Below, in pieces: positions 36,020 through 45,771 of a stretch of DNA of 64,000 nt (positions within the stretch are counted from its first letter, which is position 1; every line of letters starts with the position of its first letter). The DNA is taken from assembly GCF_002250705.1 (NCBI RefSeq), contig NZ_NMVP01000034.1, positions 186,001 through 250,000 on the forward strand. Reading direction: 5' to 3'. The notes under the pieces were generated by a model. The model had not been told where the DNA came from and ran no database searches. It saw only the letters and a list, made by a program, of their open reading frames with translations. The DNA comes from Enemella evansiae (GTDB lineage: Bacteria; Actinomycetota; Actinomycetes; Propionibacteriales; Propionibacteriaceae). The translations under genes and the position numbers were made by a program.

Positions 36020-37024
36020 TCACAGCCAGCTCAGGTACTGCCCGTGCGGGCCGGTCCGGGCCAGCGGTACGCCGTCGCGGGACAGCACGAACGAGGGCGG
36101 CCCGTCCCAGGCGGGCGCCCGCTCGCCGACCCCCGGGACCACCCGCTCCCCCTCGTTGGCGATCCACTGCACGCCCAGCCCTTCGACCAGGTCGAGATAG
36201 CGCTGCCGGTCCTCGCGCTGCAGATAGGCCAGCACCGCCGACCCGAAGACGACCACGGTGGCACCGGCGGGAGCTCGCTCGACCAACCCGGGGAGTTCGG
36301 CGAGCAGGTCCCCGCGGACGCGGGTGACGGGTACGCCGGCAGCGGTGTCGAGGGCGGTCGCGAGTCGCTGCTCGCGCTCGGGCTGATCCGGCCAGACCAG
36401 CGCACGCAGCCAGCGGGCGTCCTCGGCGTCGGCGGGGTCGAGCGGGTTGAGGTCGATCCCGGCCCGCCAGACGATCTCCGGCATCGTCTCGGGCAGCGGC
36501 GGCTTCGACTCGCACTGCTGCCCGGTGTCGATGCGGCAGGTCAGCTCGGGGGCACCGTCACCGAGGGTGTGCACCCCGCCATCGGGCAGCAGCCAGCGAT
36601 AGGCGTACCGATCGGGGACCAGACAGAGCCCCGCCGACATGCCGATCTCGATCAGGGCGAGCGGCCCGGGCAGATCGGCCAACGCGGGCAGCAGGGGGGC
36701 GCAGCGGCCGGGCTCGTTGGTCTGCGTGCCGCGGGTCAGGATCACCTGTTCGAGCGCGGGCCAGTGGTCACCGACCCAGTCGAGCAGCGCGCCACCCGGT
36801 TCGGTCGGCGCGTCGAGGAATCGCAATCCCCCAAGGAAAAGATTGGGCTGCCGCTTGGTCCCGGGCAACTTGTCGAGACGCTCCCGCAGCGGTTCGGCGG
36901 CCGGGTCGGTGGCGATCCATTCGCAGAGCCGCTGCCAGGTCGGTGACGAACCCACCGCCTCCTCGGCGAACCAGGCGTACAGCTCCGCGATGGCCGCGTC
37001 GGCGTAGAAATGCGATCCCTTCAT
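36020..37024 (-). CDS. DUF2332 protein
   Basis: 334 residues, soluble. The family is recognised by [22 protein letters not shown] shortened as [11 protein letters not shown], then [39 protein letters not shown] in part (GIDLNPLDP), and [10 protein letters not shown]. The I-E-I-G-x-S-A-G-L stretch resembles a methyltransferase SAM loop, but activity is unknown. ATG 37024 is set by TAGGGT 6 bases upstream. Confidence 0.85.
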   Translation of the reverse strand: MKGSHFYADAAIAELYAWFAEEAVGSSPTWQRLCEWIATDPAAEPLRERLDKLPGTKRQPNLFLGGLRFLDAPTEPGGALLDWVGDHWPALEQVILTRGTQTNEPGRCAPLLPALADLPGPLALIEIGMSAGLCLVPDRYAYRWLLPDGGVHTLGDGAPELTCRIDTGQQCESKPPLPETMPEIVWRAGIDLNPLDPADAEDARWLRALVWPDQPEREQRLATALDTAAGVPVTRVRGDLLAELPGLVERAPAGATVVVFGSAVLAYLQREDRQRYLDLVEGLGVQWIANEGERVVPGVGERAPAWDGPPSFVLSRDGVPLARTGPHGQYLSWL

Positions 37025-37030
37025 GGCCGC

Positions 37031-37036
37031 ACCCTA
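37031..37036 (-). promoter_or_regulatory. -10 element, leaderless start of the DUF2332 gene
   Basis: TAGGGT on the minus strand, 6 bases before ATG 37024. Confidence 0.6.
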
Positions 37037-37088
37037 GCCCGCGGACCCGCCCGAGGACCGGTGCAAGTACCACCGCTGAGCGACATCG

Positions 37089-37158
37089 GTGAAACCACCC
37101 ACAGTGGCGTGAAACCCCCACTGCAGTGGGGGTTTCACGCACCGGAGGGTGGTTTCAC
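37089..37158. repeat. Nested palindrome with perfect 32-bp core
   Basis: Outer arms GTGAAACCACCC (37089-37100) and GGGTGGTTTCAC (37147-37158) enclose a perfect 32-bp palindrome (37108-37139) centred on CTGCAG, with half CGTGAAACCCCCACTG. All four arms share GTGAAACC. Confidence 0.9.
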
Positions 37159-37162
37159 GCAG

Positions 37163-37267
37163 GGCTTCGACTCGCTCGTACCCCGCTCGCCCAACCGCCG
37201 CGCAACTCAACTCGACTCGCGCGGCATTGCTCCGCTTCGCTGCGCATGCCGCACTACGCGATGAGCG

Positions 37268-37268
<1 letters not shown>
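37163..37268. repeat. REP-like element, both subunits
   Basis: Subunit GGCTTCGACTCGCTCGTACC (from 37163), then a variant long-form palindrome CTCGACTCGCGCGGCATTGC through CACTACGCGATGAGCGT. It lies at the hppD gene end. Confidence 0.8.
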
Positions 37269-38560
<1,292 letters not shown>

Positions 38561-38584
38561 TCAGTGTGGACCCTAGGAGACAAC

Positions 38585-39070
38585 GTGACCAGCGTCACTC
38601 ACCCGATAGACGAACTGGACCGTCGCATTCTCGCGCTGTTCGCGGCCGAGCCGCGGCTCGGCGTCCTGGAGGCCAGCCGGCGGCTCCGGGTGGCCCGCGG
38701 CACGGTGCAGGCCCGGTTGGAACGGATGCAGTCCAACGGAGTGATCACCGACTGGGCACCCACGGTGTCCCCGCAGGCCCTCGGCTACCGGGTGACCGCC
38801 TTCGTCACCTGCGAGATCGACCAGGGCGCCGGCCGGCGCCGGGTCGCCGAGCATCTGGAGTCGATCCCCGAGGTGCTGGAGTGCTGGACGATCACCGGTG
38901 ACGGTGACCTGTGGGTGCGGGTGGTGGCCCGCTCGAACGCCGACGTGCAGCGGGTGATCGACCAGATGCACACCGATGCCGGGGTGCTGCGCACCTCGAC
39001 CCTGATCGGGCTGGAACGCGAGTTCGGGCACCGCACCGGACCACTCGTGCAGCACACCGGTAAGGATTGA
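38585..39070 (+). CDS. Lrp/AsnC-family transcriptional regulator
   Basis: 161 residues. An N-terminal helix-turn-helix (IDELDRRILALFAAEPRLGV, then ASRRLRVARGTVQARLERM) is joined to an RAM ligand domain (VLECWTITGDGDLWVRVVAR). GTG 38585 was chosen because AGGAG lies 5 bases upstream (with ACAAC between), rather than GTG 38564. Its position opposite hppD suggests control of tyrosine breakdown, possibly by an aromatic amino or keto acid. The sulfatase gene follows after 3 bp. Confidence 0.9.
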   Translation: MTSVTHPIDELDRRILALFAAEPRLGVLEASRRLRVARGTVQARLERMQSNGVITDWAPTVSPQALGYRVTAFVTCEIDQGAGRRRVAEHLESIPEVLECWTITGDGDLWVRVVARSNADVQRVIDQMHTDAGVLRTSTLIGLEREFGHRTGPLVQHTGKD

Positions 39071-39073
39071 CCC

Positions 39074-40360
39074 GTGCAACGACCCAACATCATCTACTTC
39101 CACACCCACGACACCGGCCGCTACATCGCCCCCTATGGTCACGCGGTGCCGACCCCGAACCTGCAGCGCCTGGCCGGCGACGGCGTCGTCTTCCGGCAGG
39201 CGTACGCCGCAGCGCCCACCTGCTCCCCCAGCCGCGCCGCCCTGCTCACCGGCCAGGCACCGCACACCGCGGGGATGCTCGGGCTGGCGCACCGCGGATT
39301 CGGACTGCACGACAACGGCCAGCACCTGCTGCACACGCTGCGGGCCGCCGGCTACCACACCGCGATGGTCGGCCAGCAGCACGTGTCCGCCGATCCGCAC
39401 ACCCTCGGTTACGACGAGGTCTTCGACACCGAGGACGTGCGCGCCGACTGGGTGCTGCCGCCCGCCGAGGCGTACCTGGCCCGCGAGCACGACCGGCCGT
39501 TCTTCCTGTCGATCGGCCTGGTGGAGACCCACACCCATCCGATCGACGGGCAGTTGTTCGGCTACCCGCCGGATGACGAGCGCTGGGTGGCGCCCGCCCC
39601 CACGGTCGCCGACGGGCCCGCCACCCGCGCCGACATGGCCGGCTTCCACGCCTCCGCCCGGGTCGCCGATGCCGCACTCGGCCGGGTGCTGGCCGCGCTC
39701 GACGCCGCCGGCCTGACCGAGAACACGCTGATCATCGTCACCACCGACCACGGCATCCCACTGCCCGGGATGAAGGGCACACTGAGCGACCGGGGCACCG
39801 GGGTGATGCTGCTGCTGCGCGGCCCGGGCTTCCGCGGAGGCCGGGTCTGCGACGCGCTGGTCTCCCAGATCGACATCTTCCCCACCCTCTGCGAGCTGCT
39901 CGGGATCGAGGTGCCCGACTGGGTGCAGGGCCGCTCCTTCCTCGGCGTGCTCGACGGCGGTGAGATCAACGAGGAGGTGTATTCCGAGCTGACCTGGCAC
40001 GTCGCCTACGACCCGCAGCGCGCGATCCGCACCCGGCGCTGGAAATACGTGCAGCGGTTCAGCACCCGCGGGCTGCCGACCCCGGCCAACACCGACGACT
40101 CACCGAGCAAGGAGAGCTGGCTGGCGGCGGATTGGCCGGATCGGGAGCGGCCGTTCGCCGAGCTCTACGATCTGGCCCTCGACCCCGGTGAGGGCACCAA
40201 CCTGGCCGGCCTGCCGGCGTACGCCGAGATCGAGACCGAGCTGCGGCAGCGGCTCGCGGCCTGGATGCGGCGTACCGACGACCCGTTGCTCGCCGGTCCC
40301 GTCCCGGCACCCGAGGGTTTCTGGGTCGATCCGGACCAGGTCAGCGCCCAGGTCGTCTGA
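39074..40360 (+). CDS. Type I (formylglycine) sulfatase
   Basis: Sulfate ester or N-sulfate hydrolase, 428 residues, no signal peptide. C50 in TCSPSRAALLTG is the cysteine converted to formylglycine. The first metal motif is HTHDTGRY in place of the usual ADDLG, and TTDHGIPLPGMKGTLSDRG holds the later D-H and K residues. The form is close to heparan N-sulfatase-like members. GTG 39074 has AAGGA spanning the lrp stop, so it is in one operon with lrp. The substrate, and why it is cytoplasmic, are unclear. Confidence 0.9.
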   Translation: MQRPNIIYFHTHDTGRYIAPYGHAVPTPNLQRLAGDGVVFRQAYAAAPTCSPSRAALLTGQAPHTAGMLGLAHRGFGLHDNGQHLLHTLRAAGYHTAMVGQQHVSADPHTLGYDEVFDTEDVRADWVLPPAEAYLAREHDRPFFLSIGLVETHTHPIDGQLFGYPPDDERWVAPAPTVADGPATRADMAGFHASARVADAALGRVLAALDAAGLTENTLIIVTTDHGIPLPGMKGTLSDRGTGVMLLLRGPGFRGGRVCDALVSQIDIFPTLCELLGIEVPDWVQGRSFLGVLDGGEINEEVYSELTWHVAYDPQRAIRTRRWKYVQRFSTRGLPTPANTDDSPSKESWLAADWPDRERPFAELYDLALDPGEGTNLAGLPAYAEIETELRQRLAAWMRRTDDPLLAGPVPAPEGFWVDPDQVSAQVV

Positions 40361-40486
40361 GCGCGGATAGGTCGGGCCGGCCGCGGGTACCGGTGGGATG
40401 AGGGGACCACCCGCTGGACACGGTCGCGCACCGTCCGCGCGGCACTACCATCTGGTCACCTGATCGACGACGTATCTGGAGGTCCA

Positions 40487-41794
40487 ATGTCGAACCCGTA
40501 CGTGCGCATCGGCTCCGCCGCTGCCGCGGCCCTGCTGCTGCTGACCGCCGCCGCCTGTTCCAACAACAGTTCGCCGAGTTCCTCCGGCCCCGCGCCGGCC
40601 GACTTCTCCGAGCGCGGGCCGATCAGCTTCGTGGTCGGCAAGGACACCACCGGCAACATGCAGAAGGAGTTGGACACCTGGAACGCCAGGAATCCCAACG
40701 AGAAGGTGACGCTGGTCGAGTTGCCCGATTCGGCCGATCAGCAGCGCAACGTGATGCTGCAGGCCTTCCAGACCAAGAACCCCGACTACGCCGTGCTCGG
40801 CACCGACATCATCTGGACCGCCGAGTTCGCCGCGAACCAGTGGATCACCGAACTCGATCCGGCCCAGTTCGAGTTGGACGCGATGCTGGCGCCCGCGGTC
40901 GAGACCGGCAAGTACCGCAACAAGCTGTACGCCGTGCCGCAGGTCACCAACGGCGCGCTTCTCTATTACCGCAAGGATCTGCTGGACGCGGTGGGCGCCA
41001 AGCCGCCGACCACGATGGATGAGCTGAAGCAGATCTGCGCCCAGGTGAAGGCGACTCCGCAGGGGGCCGGGCTGGACTGCTACGGCGGCCAGTTCAACAA
41101 GTACGAGGGCCTCACGGTGAACTTCCAGGAGGCCGTCGGCGGCTCCGGCGGCCAGCTCGTGGACAGCGCCGGCACCAAGGCGATGGTGAACACCCCGCAG
41201 GCCACCCAGGGTCTGCAGTGGATGGTCGACTCCTTCAACGACGGCACGATTCCCCGGGCCGCGATGACCTGGAAGGAGGAGGAGAGCCGGCAGGCGTTCC
41301 AGAGCGGCAAGCTGGTCTTCATGCGCAACTGGCCGCACGTCTACTCGCTCGCCTCCAAGACCGACGGGTCCTCCCAGGTCGCCGGCAAGTTCGATGTCAC
41401 CAAGATCCCGGCCCTGCCCGGTGGTTCCACCGGGGTGTCCAGCCTCGGCGGTCAGAATCTGGCGGTGAGCCAGTTCGGCCGGAACAAGGGCACCGCGGTC
41501 GACTTCATCAAGTACATGACCTCGAACGAGACGATGCAGCAGCGCACCCTGGCCACCTCCCGGGCCGCGGCGCGGGCATCGATCTACACCGATCCGGTGA
41601 TCACCGAGAAGCTGAACTACATGCCGACGCTGCTCGATTCGTTGAAGACCGCGCAGCCGCGGCCGGTGGTGGTCAAGTACGGCGATGTCACCGTGGCCAT
41701 CCAGGATTCCGTCTATGGCGCCCTGCAGGGGCAGAAGAAGCCGGATCAGGCGCTGACCGAGCTGCAGACGAGGTTGGACACGCTGATCAAGTGA
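40487..41794 (+). CDS. Second LpqY-like sugar-binding lipoprotein (orphan)
   Basis: 435 residues, lipid anchor at C24 (TAAAC). The mature part parallels the protein at 16897-18213 segment by segment (RGPISFVVGKDTTGNM, NVMLQAFQTKNPDYA, WTAEFAANQWITEL, CYGGQFNKYEGLTVN, MTWKEEESRQAFQ), so they are paralogues of about equal length. No permease or ATPase gene is near. It may share the permeases at 14.8-16.8 kb or act as a sensor. ATG 40487 has GGAGG 5 bases upstream. Confidence 0.92.
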   Translation: MSNPYVRIGSAAAAALLLLTAAACSNNSSPSSSGPAPADFSERGPISFVVGKDTTGNMQKELDTWNARNPNEKVTLVELPDSADQQRNVMLQAFQTKNPDYAVLGTDIIWTAEFAANQWITELDPAQFELDAMLAPAVETGKYRNKLYAVPQVTNGALLYYRKDLLDAVGAKPPTTMDELKQICAQVKATPQGAGLDCYGGQFNKYEGLTVNFQEAVGGSGGQLVDSAGTKAMVNTPQATQGLQWMVDSFNDGTIPRAAMTWKEEESRQAFQSGKLVFMRNWPHVYSLASKTDGSSQVAGKFDVTKIPALPGGSTGVSSLGGQNLAVSQFGRNKGTAVDFIKYMTSNETMQQRTLATSRAAARASIYTDPVITEKLNYMPTLLDSLKTAQPRPVVVKYGDVTVAIQDSVYGALQGQKKPDQALTELQTRLDTLIK

Positions 41795-41849
41795 TCGCTG
41801 CCCCTCACCGAGGGGTGCCGGACCGGCGATACGTCACAATGTCTTCACC

Positions 41850-42953
41850 ATGGAGACAGTAGGCCGCTATCGCTTGGTCCGGCGCATCGGCGCCGGGTCC
41901 TTCGCGACGGTCTGGCTGGGCCGCGACGACGATCTCGACGTCGATGTCGCGGTGAAGATCCTGGCCGACAACTGGGCGGGCAACGACAATGTGCGCAACC
42001 GCTTCTTGGCCGAGGCCCGGTTGATGCGCCGGATCCGCGATCCCCGGGTGGTGCGGGTCTATGACATCGGGTCGCTGCCCGACGGCCGCCCCTACTTCGT
42101 GATGGACCACTGCGATGCCGGGTCGCTGCAGGATCTGCGCCGGGAACCGACCGATCCGGCGACCGCACTGCATCTGTGCGCGGAGGCCTGCCGCGCGCTG
42201 GCGGTGGTGCACCGGGCCCAGGTGGTGCATCGCGACGTCACCCCGGGCAATCTGCTGCTGGATCGCTCCTCCGGGTCGCTGCGGGTGATGCTCGCCGATC
42301 TCGGGGTGGCCAAGGAGATGGTCGAGCAGGCCGGGGCGACGATGACCGCCGGCACCCCGGCGTACATGGCCCCCGAGCAGGCGACCGGTGATCCGCTCGG
42401 GCCGCGCAGCGATCTGTACGCGATGGCGTGCGTCACCTATGCGGTGCTGACCGGGCAGCCGCCGTTCCCGGTCCGCTCGGTGCAGGATCTGTTGCGGCGC
42501 CCGCCGGGTACGATGCCGCCGCTGCTGTCCCCGGTGCTCGGTACGCCGCCGCGGCTCGACGAGGTGCTGATCGCCGCCCTCTCCTTCGACCCGGCACTGC
42601 GTCCGCCGAGCGCGGAGATCATGGCCGAGGAACTCGACCGGGCCGCCGCCCAGCTGCCGATGCCGGAGCGGATCCAGAGCACCCAGGTGCGCCCCCGGCT
42701 GGCCGGCCCGCTGCCGGATGGTCAGCTGCCGAGTGGCCCGCCGCCGCACTGGCCGCACTCGGCGTCCATCCCGCCGACCCCGACCAGCCTGCCGCCGACC
42801 ACCCATCCCTCGGGGATCAGCCAGGTGCACGGCCCGCTGCCGGTGGCAGAGGAGGACGACACCCCGCTGTGGCAGCACTGGACCCTGGTCGGGCTGATCG
42901 CCCTGCTGGTCTTCCTCGGGGTGATCGCACTGACGATCGTCGCCCTGGGCTGA
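41850..42953 (+). CDS. Membrane-anchored Ser/Thr protein kinase (Hanks type)
   Basis: 367 residues. Kinase domain about 7-270: IGAGSFATVWLG (ATP loop), VAVKIL (Lys), HRDVTPGN (127-134, catalytic Asp D129), ADLGVAKEM in place of DFG, and AGTPAYMAPEQATG. The lysine usual in HRDxKxxN is Thr here (T131), which may lower or alter activity. A Pro-rich linker leads to one span (about 343-365) at the extreme C-terminus with essentially no outside domain, so any signal would come from partner proteins or inside the cell. Confidence 0.9.
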   Translation: METVGRYRLVRRIGAGSFATVWLGRDDDLDVDVAVKILADNWAGNDNVRNRFLAEARLMRRIRDPRVVRVYDIGSLPDGRPYFVMDHCDAGSLQDLRREPTDPATALHLCAEACRALAVVHRAQVVHRDVTPGNLLLDRSSGSLRVMLADLGVAKEMVEQAGATMTAGTPAYMAPEQATGDPLGPRSDLYAMACVTYAVLTGQPPFPVRSVQDLLRRPPGTMPPLLSPVLGTPPRLDEVLIAALSFDPALRPPSAEIMAEELDRAAAQLPMPERIQSTQVRPRLAGPLPDGQLPSGPPPHWPHSASIPPTPTSLPPTTHPSGISQVHGPLPVAEEDDTPLWQHWTLVGLIALLVFLGVIALTIVALG

Positions 42954-42958
42954 GGCCC

Positions 42959-42964
42959 TAGAGT
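42959..42964 (+). promoter_or_regulatory. -10 element, leaderless start of the hutG-like gene
   Basis: TAGAGT, 7 bases before ATG 42972; it overlaps the region just after the kinase stop. Confidence 0.55.
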
Positions 42965-42971
42965 CCCTTGC

Positions 42972-43916
42972 ATGACAGCGATTCCCGAACCGCTCACCCC
43001 CGCCGAATCCTGGACCGGCCGCGACGACGGCCCCGGCACCGGGCCGCGCTGGCACCAGGTCGTGACGGTCGGTGCGGATGCCGGGTCGGGACCGGTGCTG
43101 ATCGGCTTCCGCAGTGATGAGGGGGTGCGCCGCAACCGGGGCCGCCCGGGTGCGGCCGACGGCCCCGCTGCCCTGCGCCGCGCGCTGGCCCCGCTCGCGG
43201 TGCCCGAGGGACTGACGATCACCGATCTCGGCGACGTGGTCGTCGACACCGATCTGGAAACCGGCCAACGGGGGCTCGGCGCCCATACCGGATCGGCGCT
43301 GGGCGCGCACCGCCCGGTGGTGGTGCTCGGCGGCGGCCACGAGGTGGCCCGTGCCAGCTATCTGGGCCTGCGGGCGGGCGGGCGGCTGGACGGCCGCCGG
43401 CTCGGCGTACTCAATCTCGATGCGCACTTCGATCTGCGTCGGGCTGAGCGGGCGACCTCAGGCACCCCGTTCCGGCAGATCGCCGAGGACGAGCACCGTG
43501 CCGGCCGGCGGCTGGACTATCTGGTGCTGGGGATCGCGCGCTCGGCCAACACCAGCGACCTGTTCGCGACCGCGGACCGGATCGGTGCCGAGTACCGCCT
43601 GGACGTCGACTGCCAGCAGACCGACCAGGCAGCGATCGCTGAGCAGGTCGGCGGCTTCCTGGACCGGGTGGACGTGGTGCACCTGACCGTCGATCTGGAC
43701 TGTCTGCCGGCCGCGGTCGCACCCGGAGTGAGCGCCCCGGCCGGCCTCGGCATCCCGCTGACGGTCCTGCTCCAGGTGGTCGCCCAGGTCGCCCGCAGCG
43801 GCCGGTTGGCGCTGCTGGACATCGCCGAACTGAACCCGCTGTTCGACCAGGATTCCCGGACCGCGCGGACCGCGGCCCGGATCATCCACGAGGTGGTGAC
43901 GAACTGGGCGGAGTGA
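42972..43916 (+). CDS. hutG: Formimidoylglutamase (arginase family)
   Basis: Manganese hydrolase of histidine degradation giving glutamate and formamide; 314 residues. Metal-site motifs: LGGGHEVARAS, LNLDAHFDLR, and VDLDCLPAAVAPGVSAPAG. The GGGHE (not GGDHS) form favours HutG over arginase or agmatinase. No other hut genes are adjacent. Its stop TGA abuts the helicase stop directly (TGATCA). Confidence 0.88.
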   Translation: MTAIPEPLTPAESWTGRDDGPGTGPRWHQVVTVGADAGSGPVLIGFRSDEGVRRNRGRPGAADGPAALRRALAPLAVPEGLTITDLGDVVVDTDLETGQRGLGAHTGSALGAHRPVVVLGGGHEVARASYLGLRAGGRLDGRRLGVLNLDAHFDLRRAERATSGTPFRQIAEDEHRAGRRLDYLVLGIARSANTSDLFATADRIGAEYRLDVDCQQTDQAAIAEQVGGFLDRVDVVHLTVDLDCLPAAVAPGVSAPAGLGIPLTVLLQVVAQVARSGRLALLDIAELNPLFDQDSRTARTAARIIHEVVTNWAE

Positions 43917-45713
43917 TCAGCTCTTCCGACTGATCGCCCACTCGCGGATCAGGTCGATCCGCTGCTGCAGCTGATCCTCGTCGGCGGCGGCGGTCGGCGG
44001 GCCGCCGGTGGCCTCGCGGAGCTGGGTGTGGATCACCCCGTGCGGCTGGTTGGTGCGGTGGTGCCAGGCGCCGACCAGGCCGTTGAGCTCCTTGCGCAGG
44101 TCGCGGAGTCGGCGGTGGGTGGCCTGCCCGACGGCCCGTTGCTGCTGCTCACCACCGGCGGCCGAGGCGCGGCTGAAGTGCTCGTGCTGGCGGCGCTGCA
44201 GCAGGTCGCGGACCTGGTCGGGTTCCAGCAGTCCGGGGATGCCGAGATAGTCCTGCTCCTCGGCGGAGCCGGCCATCGCCTGCAGGCCGAAGTCGGCGCC
44301 GTCGAAAACCACCTTGTCGAAGTCGGCCTCGCTGGCCAGCGCGGTGAACTCGCCCTGCTCCTCGACCAGCTCGCTGGAGGCCTCTTCCTCGCGCTGCGCC
44401 TCGGCGAGCATCAGCTCCTCCTCGTTGTCCGCGCCCCCGGAGATCTTCAACACGTGGTCGCGCTGCACCTCCATGTCGGCGGCATAGCGCAGCAGATTCG
44501 ACACACTGGGCACGAACACCGAGGCGGTCTCGCCGCGGGTCCGGGCGCGGACGAACCGGCCGACCGCCTGGGCGAAGAACAGCGGGGTCATCGTGGTGGT
44601 GGCGTACACCCCGACCGCCAGCCGCGGCACGTCGACCCCCTCGGAGACCATCCGGACCGCGACCATCCAGCGTTCGTCGGACTCGGCGAACTTCGAGATC
44701 TTCTTGCTCGCACCGGCCTCGTCGGAGAGCACCACGGTGGGCTGCTTGCCGGTGATCCGCTTCAGGATGGCGGCGTACGCCCGGGCGCGTTCCTGGTCGG
44801 TGGCGATCACCAGTCCCCCGGCGTCCGGGACGTGCCGGCGCACCTCGCTCAACCGGGTGTCCGCGGCCTGCAGCACCGCCGGGATCCAGGCGCCCTGCGG
44901 GTCCAGCGCGGTCCGCAGGGCCTGGGATTCCAGGTCCTTGGTGAGCGGGGTCCCGAGCCGGGCGGCGACCTCCTCCCCCGCGCGGGTCTTCCAGCTCATG
45001 TCACCGGAATAGGACAGGAACAGCACCGGGCGCACGATGTGGTCGGCGAGCGCCTCCCCATAGCCGTAGGAATAGTCGGCGACCGAGCGCAGCCCACCCC
45101 GGCCGTCGGGTTCGTAACGCACGAAGGGAATCGGGTTGGTATCGGAGCGGAACGGGGTGCCGGTCAGCATCAGCCGGCGGCGGGCCGGATCGAAGGCCTC
45201 ACGCACCGATTCGCCCCAGCTGAGCGCGTCGCCGGCATGGTGCACCTCGTCCAGGATCACCAGCGTGTTCGCCTGCTCGACCCGGATCCGCAGCGCCAGC
45301 GGATTGGTGGCCACACCGGCGTAGGTCAGCGCGAACCCGTCGAACTCGCGGGAGCTCTTCCCCTGCTTGCTGCCGAAGTTCGGGTCGATGTTGATGCCGA
45401 CCCGGTGCGCGGCCTCGGCCCACTGGGTCTTCAGGTGCTCGGTCGGGGCGACCACGATGATCCGCTGGATCACCCGGCGCTGCAGCAGGTCGGCGGCCAG
45501 GGTGAGCGCGAAGGAGGTCTTGCCCGCACCCGGGGTGGCGACGGCGAGGAAGTCCCGCGGATTCTCCTCGCGATACTTCGCCAGCGCCGCGGCCTGCCAG
45601 GCGCGCAGCGTCTTGACCGTGCCCCAGGCGGCCTTCTGCGGGAACGCCGGGGAGAGGCCCTTGGCCTGCAGATCAGGGACATCGCTGTCGCTGAACAGGT
45701 CGGGCTCACTCAC
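43917..45713 (-). CDS. Superfamily 2 DNA/RNA helicase
   Basis: 598 residues. Motif I ATPGAGKTSFA, motif Ia VVAPTEHLKTQW, motif II ILDEVHHAGD, motif III MLTGTPFR, then RecA2 with VRMVSEGVDVPRLAVGVYAT and QAVGRFVRAR. The layout is XPB/Rad25-like. An acidic coiled region and a C-terminal tail of about 120 residues follow. GTG 45713 was chosen because TAACAT lies 7 bases upstream and overlaps the alternative ATG 45722. Role unknown, plausibly DNA repair or RNA metabolism. Confidence 0.88.
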   Translation of the reverse strand: MSEPDLFSDSDVPDLQAKGLSPAFPQKAAWGTVKTLRAWQAAALAKYREENPRDFLAVATPGAGKTSFALTLAADLLQRRVIQRIIVVAPTEHLKTQWAEAAHRVGINIDPNFGSKQGKSSREFDGFALTYAGVATNPLALRIRVEQANTLVILDEVHHAGDALSWGESVREAFDPARRRLMLTGTPFRSDTNPIPFVRYEPDGRGGLRSVADYSYGYGEALADHIVRPVLFLSYSGDMSWKTRAGEEVAARLGTPLTKDLESQALRTALDPQGAWIPAVLQAADTRLSEVRRHVPDAGGLVIATDQERARAYAAILKRITGKQPTVVLSDEAGASKKISKFAESDERWMVAVRMVSEGVDVPRLAVGVYATTTMTPLFFAQAVGRFVRARTRGETASVFVPSVSNLLRYAADMEVQRDHVLKISGGADNEEELMLAEAQREEEASSELVEEQGEFTALASEADFDKVVFDGADFGLQAMAGSAEEQDYLGIPGLLEPDQVRDLLQRRQHEHFSRASAAGGEQQQRAVGQATHRRLRDLRKELNGLVGAWHHRTNQPHGVIHTQLREATGGPPTAAADEDQLQQRIDLIREWAISRKS

Positions 45714-45720
45714 TGGCCCC

Positions 45721-45726
45721 ATGTTA
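45721..45726 (-). promoter_or_regulatory. -10 element, leaderless start of the helicase gene
   Basis: TAACAT on the minus strand, 7 bases before GTG 45713. Confidence 0.5.
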
Positions 45727-45771
45727 GAGCCGCTCCCCCAACCAACTCGAATCGGGCGGGTGGCGGTGAGA

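Noticed and set aside
42972..43916. Arginase or agmatinase
   Set aside because: The GGGHE metal motif and the end region fit HutG better.
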